Source: Paenibacillus rhizophilus (GTDB taxonomy: Bacteria > Bacillota > Bacilli > Paenibacillales > Paenibacillaceae). Taken from it: a DNA stretch of 64,000 nt. This document shows, in pieces, positions 1 to 7,166 of the stretch; position 1 is the stretch's first letter, and each line of letters starts with the position of its first letter. The notes beneath the pieces were generated by a model that did not search any database, had not been told where the DNA came from, and worked only from the letters and a program-made list of their open reading frames with translations. The stretch spans positions 83,028-147,027 of the forward strand of contig NZ_RQPI01000012.1 of assembly GCF_003854965.1 (NCBI RefSeq). The letters run 5' to 3'. The translations under genes and the position numbers were made by a program.

Positions 1-72
1 GGTGTCCGGCGTTATCTGGTGCCGCGAATTCAGCAGGGTTCCGTCAATATCGCTGAAAATAGCTTTGATCAT
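1..72 (-). CDS. HAD-superfamily (Cof-type) phosphatase, N-terminal fragment
   Basis: Only the first 24 codons are in the window; the gene runs off the left edge. The visible start is MIKAIFSDIDGTLLNS, the DxDGT(L/V) nucleophile motif I of HAD phosphatases, with Asp8 as nucleophile and Asp10 as acid/base by family knowledge. It lies 27 bp downstream of the DeoR-type regulator gene on the same strand, so the two are probably co-transcribed, a common pairing in which a DeoR regulator and a sugar-phosphate phosphatase share an operon. The substrate cannot be told from this fragment. Confidence 0.85.
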   Translation of the reverse strand, partial: MIKAIFSDIDGTLLNSRHQITPDT

Positions 73-99
73 GGCACATCGCTCCTTGACAATTTTAGT

Positions 100-864
100 T
101 TACTCTTCTCCGGCCGTTTGGATGATCTCGATCCCGTTTTCGCGCATGACAGGCTGCAGCTGCTCCGGCGGACTTTCGTCGGTGATCAACATATCGATGT
201 CGGAGAATTCCATGCCCCTGAATGAAGCGGTTAGATTGAATTTTTGAGTGTCCGCCAACACAAACACTTTCCCGGCGCGCCCCGCTACAAGCTTTTTGAC
301 CAGCGCGTCTTCCCGGTTCGCAAAATATATGCCGTCCTCCATAATCGCCGCTGCCCCCAAAAAGACCTTGTCAAAGTAAATCTCGTTCAACTGCAACGCT
401 TGAGTCTCGTCGTAAAAAAAACGGTTGTCATGGTTAAACTTTCCTCCGAGCAGGTGAAGATCGATGTCCGTTTTGCCCGCCAGAACCTCCGCGTTGTCGA
501 GTGAGTGGGTATACACCGTTATCTTTTCCCGAACCTGCGCGCACAGTTCCCTGACCGTTGTGGAGACATCCATGAAACAGACCTCCCCTTTGGCAATGTA
601 GGCGTTGGCCGTCTGGGCAATTCGAAGCTTCTGTGTAGAAGCGGAGGCTGCGCGATCCTTGTATGCTTTAATTTCTTCTTTGAAAAAAGGCAAAGCGATC
701 CCGCCATGCGTCCGGATGGCAGCGCCTTCCTCCACCAGCTTGATAATGTCCCTTCTCGCCGTATCTCTGGAGATGTCCAGCAGCTCGCAAACGTCCGCAT
801 TGGACAATTGGGCATGGGTCTTCAGTTGATCCAAAATTTTCAGCAGGCGTTCCTCCTGGTAAAT
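100..864 (-). CDS. DeoR-family transcriptional regulator, probable ATT start
   Basis: The N-terminal DeoR helix-turn-helix is clear (SRDTARRDIIKLVEEG, then AIRTHGG), followed by a DeoR C-terminal sugar-phosphate sensor domain of about 180 residues. The upstream ATG codons at 900, 891 and 885 lie in or at the edge of a consensus promoter (-35 TTAACA at 913-918, 17-bp spacer, -10 TATAAT at 890-895). A transcript should therefore begin near 883. The first good ribosome-binding site, AGAAGGGAGGAG (871-882), is followed 6 bases later by ATT at 864, giving IYQEERLLKILDQL, which is where family members normally begin. I therefore place the start at ATT. A start at 885 or 900 is the alternative. Its HAD neighbour suggests it controls a sugar-phosphate gene and itself. 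Confidence 0.85.
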   Translation of the reverse strand: MYQEERLLKILDQLKTHAQLSNADVCELLDISRDTARRDIIKLVEEGAAIRTHGGIALPFFKEEIKAYKDRAASASTQKLRIAQTANAYIAKGEVCFMDVSTTVRELCAQVREKITVYTHSLDNAEVLAGKTDIDLHLLGGKFNHDNRFFYDETQALQLNEIYFDKVFLGAAAIMEDGIYFANREDALVKKLVAGRAGKVFVLADTQKFNLTASFRGMEFSDIDMLITDESPPEQLQPVMRENGIEIIQTAGEE

Positions 865-889
865 GGAAAACTCCTCCCTTCTCATCTTC

Positions 890-931
890 ATTATAAGCAT
901 TATTAAGCAATTTGTTAAGCGTTTTTAAGCA
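890..931 (-). promoter_or_regulatory. Promoter and four tandem 10-bp repeats upstream of the DeoR-type gene
   Basis: Four direct repeats read NGCTTANNAN on the minus strand at 922-931, 912-921, 900-909 and 890-899, with spacing of 10, 12 and 10 bp. They cover the -35 (TTAACA, 913-918) and -10 (TATAAT, 890-895) of the only good promoter. DeoR-family repressors often bind tandem direct repeats, so this is probably an autoregulatory operator (inference). Confidence 0.6.
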
Positions 932-947
932 TTTATTTCAATTGAAA

Positions 948-983
948 AAGCGATCTGCCCGGATGCACCGGAACAAATCGCTT
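948..983 (-). terminator. Terminator after the VOC-family gene
   Basis: Inverted repeat AAGCGAT...ATCGCTT followed on the minus strand by TTTTT. The loop and much of the stem are shared with the element at 2688-2725. Confidence 0.7.
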
Positions 984-1019
984 AAAAAGGGGAGCGGGGA
1001 AGGCCTCTGTATAATGATC

Positions 1020-1400
1020 TTAGGTATATGAAGGTTGCTCGTGAACGAGTTCCACATATTCCGCAATCAAGCCGTCCGGGTGTTTGACAAGCATAATCCA
1101 GCTTCTGGGAGTCCGCTTGGGTTCCGTTAAATGGACTGCTCCATGCTGCTGCAAATAAACGGCCGCTTCTTGGATTGAATCAACTAAAATAGTTGCACTT
1201 GCAGACTCATATAGCCGTCTAGACTCCGCATCTCCTGCAATGATAACAGTACGGGCAATCATCGCCAATTCTAAATTCAATTCCTCATAATAAACACGAG
1301 CTTTACACTTCTCTTGATACAAATCTTCATAGAATCGAATGGTTTGATCTAGAGCCTCTCTTTCAACAAATACTCGAATTAATGTATCTAACACCTTCAT
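1020..1400 (-). CDS. VOC (glyoxalase/bleomycin-resistance fold) family protein
   Basis: A protein of about 126 residues with the VOC layout: an N-terminal beta strand (KVLDTLIRVFV), a helix (EREALDQTIRFYEDLYQ), and a C-terminal strand ending in KHPDGLIAEYVEL, where the final Glu is a usual metal ligand position. The ATG at 1400 is chosen over the GTG at 1409 because of its spacing from GGTG upstream. It is followed by its own terminator. No substrate can be assigned: VOC proteins include isomerases, dioxygenases and resistance proteins. Confidence 0.7.
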   Translation of the reverse strand: MKVLDTLIRVFVEREALDQTIRFYEDLYQEKCKARVYYEELNLELAMIARTVIIAGDAESRRLYESASATILVDSIQEAAVYLQQHGAVHLTEPKRTPRSWIMLVKHPDGLIAEYVELVHEQPSYT

Positions 1401-1443
1401 GAACAACACCGCTTTCTTTTATTATTTTAGGTATTTACGAATC

Positions 1444-2019
1444 TTAAAGTTGACGCGCTTGATGGTAGACATCTTGCAGCCACTTTTCTCTTTTCTGGGT
1501 ACTGCTGCCCTTCATTCCCGCAAACATCATTCTCTTCACAGAACGAATGCCGCAAAACTTCAGTATGGAAGTCTTGATGACTTTCCATTCGGTGCTTCCT
1601 CTTAAAAGCCTCACAAACCAGGAAGGGGAGTCGATCGTATATATGACCCATGCAGATTTTCCCGCCAATAATCCCTTTGGCATCAATCCTTCATAGATGT
1701 AGGCAAAGCCGGATACGAACACTCTATCAAAAAAACCTTTTAAGATCGCAGGCGTACCATACCACCAGACAGGATATACAAAGATAAAGTGATCTGCTTG
1801 TTTTACAAGAGTACGATAACGTTCCATTTCCGGATCGTTCTTTAAATCTCTTCTCTTTGAGGTCTCGTCGAACTTCAGAACGGGATTAAATTGTTCTTCA
1901 TACAAATCAATAATAGTGAATGTATGGCCTTTCTCTTTTAGTCCTTGCTTTACTTTTTCCAAGATGGCATGATTAAAGCTTTTTGGATTGGGGTGTGCAT
2001 AAATGATCAGTACGTTCAT
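1444..2019 (-). CDS. NAD(P)H-dependent oxidoreductase, flavodoxin-like fold (KefF/MdaB type)
   Basis: 191 residues. It opens with MNVLIIYAHPNPKSFNHAIL, the FMN-phosphate-binding beta-strand/loop of the flavodoxin-like NAD(P)H dehydrogenase family. YPVWWYGTPAILKGFFDRVF (positions 80-99) is the family's hallmark for the isoalloxazine site. By family these are soluble FMN quinone or azo reductases used against electrophile and quinone stress. It lies just downstream of a MarR regulator, and an 18-bp near-perfect palindrome 27 bp before its start (2046-2063) also occurs twice in front of the MarR gene. The pair is therefore probably a MarR-controlled quinone- or electrophile-responsive module. 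Confidence 0.88.
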   Translation of the reverse strand: MNVLIIYAHPNPKSFNHAILEKVKQGLKEKGHTFTIIDLYEEQFNPVLKFDETSKRRDLKNDPEMERYRTLVKQADHFIFVYPVWWYGTPAILKGFFDRVFVSGFAYIYEGLMPKGLLAGKSAWVIYTIDSPSWFVRLLRGSTEWKVIKTSILKFCGIRSVKRMMFAGMKGSSTQKREKWLQDVYHQARQL

Positions 2020-2045
2020 TTTAATTTCTCCTTCGCTTTAACAAA

Positions 2046-2063
2046 TAAATGATACATCATTTA
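2046..2063. promoter_or_regulatory. MarR-type operator before the oxidoreductase
   Basis: TAAATGAT-AC-ATCATTTA: perfect 8-bp arms around a 2-bp centre, placed over the probable promoter of the gene at 2019. The same palindrome recurs at 2629-2646 and 2656-2673. Confidence 0.75.
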
Positions 2064-2123
2064 ATATCACAAAAAAAATTCCTTTTCATTTTGTAGGCGA
2101 TTCTTCCGGCATAATGTCAGCGA

Positions 2124-2594
2124 TTAAGGTTCGCATCCGCGCCGTTTGAGAGTGTCCGCCAAAGACTGCCCCTTTAAAAAACGAAACAACAAAGAATTAA
2201 TGGTCTCAAGCTCCTCTTCGGAATAGATCTGCATGAGCTGTTCGTATAGCCCCTGCTCGATGCCTTCGACTAATTTGGCTTTCTCCAATCCCTGAGTTGT
2301 CAGTTGAAGGATTACATACCGGGAATCCTTGGGATCAACTACTTTTTCAACAAGACCGTCTGCAGACATTCGGTCCAGAAGTCTTGAAGGACTGCCGGAT
2401 TCACATATCAATAAATGTCCAAGATCTTTCAGAGAAAGGGTCTTCCACTCATCCAATATTCGTAGAACTTCTGCTTGCGAAGCGGTTAACCCGATTTCCT
2501 TCAGTAAGTTATTGAGCAGCCTGTTTCCCTGCCGTTGTACGGCCAGTATTTCGTAGCGAAAGGTCTCAGCTTTGGAATACTTATTCCTATCCAT
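2124..2594 (-). CDS. MarR-family transcriptional regulator
   Basis: 156 residues with the MarR winged helix: LTASQAEVLRILDEW (helix entering the HTH), LICESGSPSRLLDRMSADGLVEK (recognition helix) and the wing PKDSRYVILQLTTQG, followed by a C-terminal dimerisation helix. Its promoter is a textbook one on the minus strand (-35 TTGATA 2675-2680, 17-bp spacer, -10 TATAAT 2652-2657). One operator palindrome fills the spacer and another lies just downstream of the -10, so negative autoregulation is likely. The next gene downstream is the flavodoxin-fold oxidoreductase with its own operator copy. The inducer is unknown; MarR proteins of this kind commonly sense phenolics, quinones or thiol oxidation. 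Confidence 0.9.
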   Translation of the reverse strand: MDRNKYSKAETFRYEILAVQRQGNRLLNNLLKEIGLTASQAEVLRILDEWKTLSLKDLGHLLICESGSPSRLLDRMSADGLVEKVVDPKDSRYVILQLTTQGLEKAKLVEGIEQGLYEQLMQIYSEEELETINSLLFRFLKGQSLADTLKRRGCEP

Positions 2595-2628
2595 CTAAAA
2601 ATCACCTTTGATCAATTATTTATAGAAC

Positions 2629-2680
2629 TAGATGATGTATCATTTAATTGCATTATAAATGATGCGTCATCTAATATCAA
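2629..2680 (-). promoter_or_regulatory. marR promoter with two operator palindromes
   Basis: -35 TTGATA (2675-2680) and -10 TATAAT (2652-2657) are spaced by 17 bp. Operator copies are TAGATGAT-GT-ATCATTTA (2629-2646) and TAAATGAT-GC-GTCATCTA (2656-2673), with centres 27 bp apart. Confidence 0.75.
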
Positions 2681-2687
2681 GTAAAAA

Positions 2688-2725
2688 AAGCGACCTGCCC
2701 GGATGCACCGAAAACAGATCGCCTT
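2688..2725 (-). terminator. Terminator after modA
   Basis: On the minus strand, stem AGGCGATCTG / CAGGTCGCT followed by a run of seven T. The sequence between the arms is nearly identical to the terminator at 948-983. Confidence 0.75.
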
Positions 2726-2757
2726 ATAAGGGAACGGATCATGCGGAAAATAAAGTT

Positions 2758-3642
2758 TTACTTTCCGGCCAGCTTGAAACCGTATTTGAGGAACACCTCT
2801 CCGGCCTCCTGTGTAAACAGGTATTCGTAGAAGACTTCCGCTTGCTTCGGATGCGCGCTTTCCGCCAGAACAGCCGCCGGATAATCAATCGGGTCATGCG
2901 CGGAAGGGTCGACCTGCATGGCGACTTTCACCTTCGGTTCCCCGGCCGCGTCGCTGCCATACACCAGGCCCGCTTCCACATTGCCGGACGCCACGTAGGT
3001 CAGAACCTGACGGACATCCTTGGCAAAGACGATTTTGGGCAGCAGCGTGTCCCAGAGGCCCGCATGTTGCAGAAATTGCTGCGCGTACATGCCCGCCGGG
3101 ACCGATTCAGGTTGTCCGACCGCAATCTTCACGAAGCCGGTTCCGGCTAAGTCTTCGGCGGTAACGGCCGCAACCGCCGAGTCGGCGGGAACGACCAGCA
3201 CCAGGTCATTCGTGAGCAGAGTCCTGGTCAGGCCGGGATTCGTCAGCTGCTTGTCCGCAAGGGCGTTCATCTGTTTGGCACCCGCCGAGATGAACAGGTC
3301 TGCGGGAGCGCCCTGCTCGATCTGCTGCTGGAGCGATCCTGAAGACGCAAGATTCAGACGCACGGCGATATCGGGATGCGCGGCCTGAAACTTCGGAACC
3401 AGTTCTTTTAAAGCATCGCCGAGGCTTGCGGCAGCCGATACCAGAAGCTCCGTATGTTCGGCCGCGGAATCTGTCGGCTCGCCTGGAGATGCAGATGCCG
3501 AATCCCAAGAAGCAGCTGCGGGACTTGAGGTTGCGGAAGCGTTGCCCGGCGGCGAATTCCTGGCACAGCCAGCGATCACCGGCAGACACAGGAACAACAG
3601 TAACATATAGACGATCCAACGGGGCTTACACTTGACGGCCAT
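2758..3642 (-). CDS. modA: Molybdate ABC transporter substrate-binding lipoprotein
   Basis: 294 residues. The signal sequence has a lipobox (LPVIAGC, Cys26), a Ser/Ala/Pro-rich spacer, then the ModA core: LLVSAAASLGDALKEL (oxyanion-binding Ser/Ala loop), ASSGSLQQQIEQGAPADLFISA, and FVKIAVGQPESVPAGMYAQQ. It should capture molybdate or tungstate outside the membrane for a ModBC importer. No modB or modC lies beside it: a terminator follows directly and the upstream genes are unrelated, so this is a solitary binding protein. The window also encodes a molybdenum enzyme (xanthine dehydrogenase) and its cofactor-maturation genes about 25 kb away, which makes molybdate supply relevant. The affinity for molybdate versus another oxyanion is not proven by sequence. 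Confidence 0.9.
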   Translation of the reverse strand: MAVKCKPRWIVYMLLLFLCLPVIAGCARNSPPGNASATSSPAAASWDSASASPGEPTDSAAEHTELLVSAAASLGDALKELVPKFQAAHPDIAVRLNLASSGSLQQQIEQGAPADLFISAGAKQMNALADKQLTNPGLTRTLLTNDLVLVVPADSAVAAVTAEDLAGTGFVKIAVGQPESVPAGMYAQQFLQHAGLWDTLLPKIVFAKDVRQVLTYVASGNVEAGLVYGSDAAGEPKVKVAMQVDPSAHDPIDYPAAVLAESAHPKQAEVFYEYLFTQEAGEVFLKYGFKLAGK

Positions 3643-3753
3643 CCTGCTTCATCCTTCCAAGGTCAAAATAACTTTGGTCAAGTATACAATGAAACGGAAG
3701 CTTGCTGGAAGAGTCAAAAAAATGAAAGCTACACTCCTCCCGTTCCTCAACAG

Positions 3754-3784
3754 AAAAAGGGAAGGCCGCTATTGACCCTCCCTT
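3754..3784 (-). terminator. Terminator of the amino-sugar operon
   Basis: On the minus strand AAGGGAGG...CC-T-TCCCTT followed by TTTTTC, 38 bp after the kinase stop codon. Confidence 0.6.
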
Positions 3785-3821
3785 GCATCTGGCAGTAACG
3801 AATGGCCAGATTTTATCTGGT

Positions 3822-4736
3822 TCATAAAGCGGCATTCTCCCTGGCCAGGCTGTAAATGCCGTGTGCGGGATTTCCCTCGCAAATAGACACAAGCCGGGAA
3901 ATTCCGGCCGTTTCAAAGAGGGAGCTCAGATTCCGCCGGAGTGTCGAAGCGTTGAATACTCCGCCGGACAAGTAGACGGGGAGCTCACCGCCGAGCCGCT
4001 TGAGAGCCGCAAAGGCCAGCCGGAACAGATGCCCTGCCGCCTCTTCCATTATCCGGCACGCGGCGGGATCTCCCCGTTCAGCCTGTTCATTGACCGCCGG
4101 AACGAGCAGGGCGAGATCCTTGTCGGTAATTTCTCCAGAGTAGAATCCGGCCAGAAGCCCGCTTTCCTCTTTAAAATCCAGCATTGACGCAACCGGTTGT
4201 TCCAAAGCCGTTGAGGCTGAAATGCCGGACCGCGCTTTAAGAACTTCCTTGACGGCTTCCAAGCCGATCCAGTAGCCGCTGCCCTCGTCTCCCAAATGAT
4301 GTCCCCAGCCGCCAAGACGCGCCGAGCTTCCCGCCGCATTCTTGCCGTAAGCAACCGTGCCGCCGCCGCTGATGACGACGATCCCCGGCTTTCCGTTCGT
4401 TACAGCCCTCCAGTTGCCCCAGTAGTCGGGAACCACCAGCAGCCCGGCCATGGAAAAGTTTCGGCCGCTCATCCCGCGTTCAATCGTCTCTGGAATGATG
4501 GACACATCTCCGTGATAGCCGCTAAGGCTGAAGCATACAGAAACCGGTTCGGCCAGCTTCATCCCGTTCAGCTCTTCGCACAGCCCCGCCGCGATGCGGA
4601 AGTAGCTGTCCAGACCGCCCGGCCGGGCATAATGGATAACCGGCTCGGTCTTCCAGTTCCGGATTAACCCGGCGTTCCCGTCGAACAGATCAATCGAGGT
4701 CTTCGTCTGTCCTCCGTCAACGCAGACAATCAGCAT
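3822..4736 (-). CDS. BadF/BadG/BcrA-type amino-sugar kinase (GlcNAc/ManNAc kinase-like)
   Basis: About 304 residues of the ASKHA fold. The first phosphate loop is CVDGGQTKT at the N-terminus; the second is VISGGGTVAYG; LGGWGHHLGDEGSGYWIG is the signature of eukaryotic-type N-acetylglucosamine kinases; YLSGGVF near the C-terminus is the adenosine loop. The ATG at 4736 is preferred over GTG at 4745 because AGGAAGTGAT sits at the right distance. It overlaps the end of nanE by about 20 bp and is the last gene of the operon. Together with NanE it would phosphorylate an imported N-acetyl-amino sugar at O6; ManNAc fits best because the next step is ManNAc-6-P epimerisation, but GlcNAc is possible. 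Confidence 0.85.
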   Translation of the reverse strand: MLIVCVDGGQTKTSIDLFDGNAGLIRNWKTEPVIHYARPGGLDSYFRIAAGLCEELNGMKLAEPVSVCFSLSGYHGDVSIIPETIERGMSGRNFSMAGLLVVPDYWGNWRAVTNGKPGIVVISGGGTVAYGKNAAGSSARLGGWGHHLGDEGSGYWIGLEAVKEVLKARSGISASTALEQPVASMLDFKEESGLLAGFYSGEITDKDLALLVPAVNEQAERGDPAACRIMEEAAGHLFRLAFAALKRLGGELPVYLSGGVFNASTLRRNLSSLFETAGISRLVSICEGNPAHGIYSLARENAAL

Positions 4737-5436
4737 CGCGATCACTTCCTGTGCCGTGATTTTGCAATAATCCCGTATATCCTTTGGTAATGGCTACCGT
4801 ATCGGTGATCGCCGTTCCGACGACAACGAAGTAAGCGCCGGCTTCAACCGCCGCAAGCGCCTGCTCGGGCGAGGAGACATGTCCTTCGCAAATCGTCCGT
4901 ATGCCGGCATCGGCCAGCGCCTTGACCAGCTCGATATCGGGCGTCTGCCGGTCCATGCTGATATCCGTATACCCCGAAAGCGTGGTCCCCACGTAATCGG
5001 CCCCAAGCTCCCATGCCCTCACACCTTCCTCGTATGTGGAAATATCGGCCATGACCGGCGTATTCAGCTCTTCTTTGATCTCCCGGATCAGTTCTTTCAG
5101 CGCTTCCGTGTCCGGTTGATTCTGGAAGGTCGCTTCCAGCGCAACGATATCCGCCCCGGCTTCCACGATGTCCTTGGCGTGCTCGAACGTCGGCGTAATA
5201 AAGAAGCGGTGTCCGTGCTGCAGCACTTTATTAATCCCGATTACGGGAACGTTTACATTCTTCTTGATTTCTCTGATATGCTCGGGGCTGTCCGCCCGGA
5301 TGCCCACCGCCCCCCCGAGCTCCGCGCATTTGGCCAGAGCCGCGATGTGAAGCGGGTGATTCAACGGATGGTTAAAATGCGCCTGGCAGGATACGACGAG
5401 TCCGTGCTTCATGCTGTTATCCACTGATTTTGCCAC
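4717..5436 (-). CDS. nanE: N-acylglucosamine-6-phosphate 2-epimerase (ManNAc-6-P epimerase)
   Basis: A TIM-barrel of 230-239 residues with NanE hallmarks: GLVVSCQA at the start, GGAVGIRADSPEHI, PVIGINK, ADIVALEATFQ, PVMADISTYEEG, GADYVGTTLSGYT and the phosphate loop EAGAYFVVVGTAIT. It converts ManNAc-6-P to GlcNAc-6-P in the cytoplasm, feeding NagA/NagB, which are not in this window. The start is uncertain: GTG 5436 sits too close to its AAGGAG, so GTG 5424 or ATG 5412 are likely. It follows the RpiR-type gene by a few bases and overlaps the kinase gene. No sialate lyase is present nearby, so the substrate may be ManNAc itself rather than sialic acid. Confidence 0.93.
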   Translation of the reverse strand: MAKSVDNSMKHGLVVSCQAHFNHPLNHPLHIAALAKCAELGGAVGIRADSPEHIREIKKNVNVPVIGINKVLQHGHRFFITPTFEHAKDIVEAGADIVALEATFQNQPDTEALKELIREIKEELNTPVMADISTYEEGVRAWELGADYVGTTLSGYTDISMDRQTPDIELVKALADAGIRTICEGHVSSPEQALAAVEAGAYFVVVGTAITDTVAITKGYTGLLQNHGTGSDRDADCLR

Positions 5437-5441
5437 TCCTT

Positions 5442-6293
5442 CTAGTATAAATTTTTACTGGTGGCCCTTGCCGTTTTCCGGATCGTTCCCTCAGCGGTCT
5501 CGCCAAGCTCCTGCATCACATGCGCAAAAATAATATCCAGAATATAAAGCTGCGGAATCGTTGACGTAAAGGCGCTGCCTTCCGTCGGCTTCTCCCGTGA
5601 CGAACTGAGCAGAACGACATCGGCGTATTTGGTGACCGGCGATTTGATGTGGCTCGTGATGCACACGACGCCGGCATTACCTTCTTCTTTGGCAATTCGG
5701 GCAATGTCCACCATATCCACCGTGCTTCCCGACACCGACAGCAATACGGCGACATCGCTCTCCGTCATCAAGGTCGCCTTAACAGGCCCGAGATGCCCGT
5801 CCGTCACTGCTTCAACAGGCAGCCCCGTGCGGATAAACCGGTATTTGGCGATTTCCGCCGTAAATCCCGAGGAGCCCACGCCGAAGAACACAATCTGCTT
5901 GGCGCGGATCAGCATATTTACCGCCTCCCGAATCTGCTCCTCTTTCAGAAGGGCGGTCGTTTCATTAATAATATGAAGATTTTTTTGTCTGACCTGTTCG
6001 GTAATGCCATCCCCGATGGGATCTTTTTGCTGCTCATGGCCGGAATCCAGTTCCTGGGCAAGGGCCAATTTAAACTCCTGGAATCCCTTGTACCCGATAT
6101 GCCGGCAGAACCGGAGCACCGATGTTTCCCCAACCTCCGCTTTTTCCGCGAGATCGGTTAGAGAATCGAAGATAATATTTTTGACTTCGCTGAGAACGAC
6201 GTCGGCCACTTTCTTCTCGGCCTTGGTCAGCGTCGGATAAATGCTTCGGATAAACGCGATTACATTTCCGGTGGGTATAATTATTTTTTCCAT
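5442..6293 (-). CDS. MurR/RpiR-family transcriptional regulator
   Basis: 283 residues in two domains. An N-terminal HTH_6 (KAEKKVADVVL, then DLAEKAEVGETSVLRFCRHI) is followed by a SIS sugar-phosphate isomerase-like sensor domain from about residue 115 (IVFFGVGSSGFTAEIAKYRF, VLLSVSGSTVDMVDIARIAKE). Such proteins bind phosphorylated sugars, and in amino-sugar operons the usual ligands are ManNAc-6-P or GlcNAc-6-P. It sits between the permease genes and nanE, so it is likely the local regulator of this operon. GGAGGAA lies about 10 bases before the ATG. Confidence 0.9.
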   Translation of the reverse strand: MEKIIIPTGNVIAFIRSIYPTLTKAEKKVADVVLSEVKNIIFDSLTDLAEKAEVGETSVLRFCRHIGYKGFQEFKLALAQELDSGHEQQKDPIGDGITEQVRQKNLHIINETTALLKEEQIREAVNMLIRAKQIVFFGVGSSGFTAEIAKYRFIRTGLPVEAVTDGHLGPVKATLMTESDVAVLLSVSGSTVDMVDIARIAKEEGNAGVVCITSHIKSPVTKYADVVLLSSSREKPTEGSAFTSTIPQLYILDIIFAHVMQELGETAEGTIRKTARATSKNLY

Positions 6294-6321
6294 CCCGGCA
6301 GTTCCTCCTCATTGCACCTGT

Positions 6322-7143
6322 TCAGCCCTTAACCGCACCCATGGACAATCCGCTGACCAGATAACGCTGGGCGAAAAAGGTGAACAGAAGCGGCGGCAGT
6401 ATCGATAATACGGTGGCGGCTGAAATATCCCCCCATTTAATTCCCCAGCTCGTAATGAACATCGTCGAACCCAGGGTAACGGGAGTAGCCTTGTTAAGAG
6501 ATATAATAACGGCAAATAAATAATCGTTCCATGAAAAAATGAACGCAAGTATGGCCACGGAGGCGATGCCCGGCGCCATCAGCGGAAGTATAATCTTCCA
6601 CAGAATCTGGTACACGTTGCACCCGTCAATTTTGGCCGATTCTTCAATCTCATAGGGCAGCTCCTGCAAAAATCCTACCATTAAAATCAGGCCAAGCGGA
6701 ATATTCAGGAAAATATTAATGAGAATCAAACCGGTGACCGTATCCAGCAGTCCCAAATATTGAAACATTAAATAGTAGGGAATGGCAAATACAATGGGCG
6801 GAAACAGTCTCAGCGCCATGGAAAGGGTCAGAAGCCTTCCGGAACTGAAGCCCAGCCTGATGACGGAATAGGCAGACGGCAGCGCGATCACGATCACAAA
6901 AAGACTGGTGAACACGGACAGCAGGATACTGTTCTTAAAATAGCTTGTAAAATCGTATCCCGCCGCGAACATCACATTTCGGTAATGCTCGAGCGTTGGA
7001 GCGAACGTAAACTTCGGAGGGAAGGAATTAATGTCCCCCGTCGTTTTCAAGCTGGTCATCAGTGTGTTGAGCAAAGGGAGCAGCAGGAACACGGCGATTA
7101 CACTGACGGCGATCGTTGTAAGCCACGGCTTTCTTGCTTTCAT
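6322..7143 (-). CDS. Carbohydrate ABC transporter permease (MalG-type, CUT1)
   Basis: 273 residues with about six hydrophobic segments. The cytoplasmic EAA loop is visible as ELPYEIEESAKIDGCNVYQILWKIILPLMAPG, the contact with the ATPase, written here by its residues at roughly 175-206 (key EIEESAKIDG). It partners with the MalF-type permease just upstream. No ATPase gene is present in the operon, as is usual for CUT1 systems that share a general MsmX/MsmK-type ATPase encoded elsewhere. Confidence 0.92.
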   Translation of the reverse strand: MKARKPWLTTIAVSVIAVFLLLPLLNTLMTSLKTTGDINSFPPKFTFAPTLEHYRNVMFAAGYDFTSYFKNSILLSVFTSLFVIVIALPSAYSVIRLGFSSGRLLTLSMALRLFPPIVFAIPYYLMFQYLGLLDTVTGLILINIFLNIPLGLILMVGFLQELPYEIEESAKIDGCNVYQILWKIILPLMAPGIASVAILAFIFSWNDYLFAVIISLNKATPVTLGSTMFITSWGIKWGDISAATVLSILPPLLFTFFAQRYLVSGLSMGAVKG

Positions 7144-7166
7144 AAGAGGACGGCCCTCCTTGTGCT

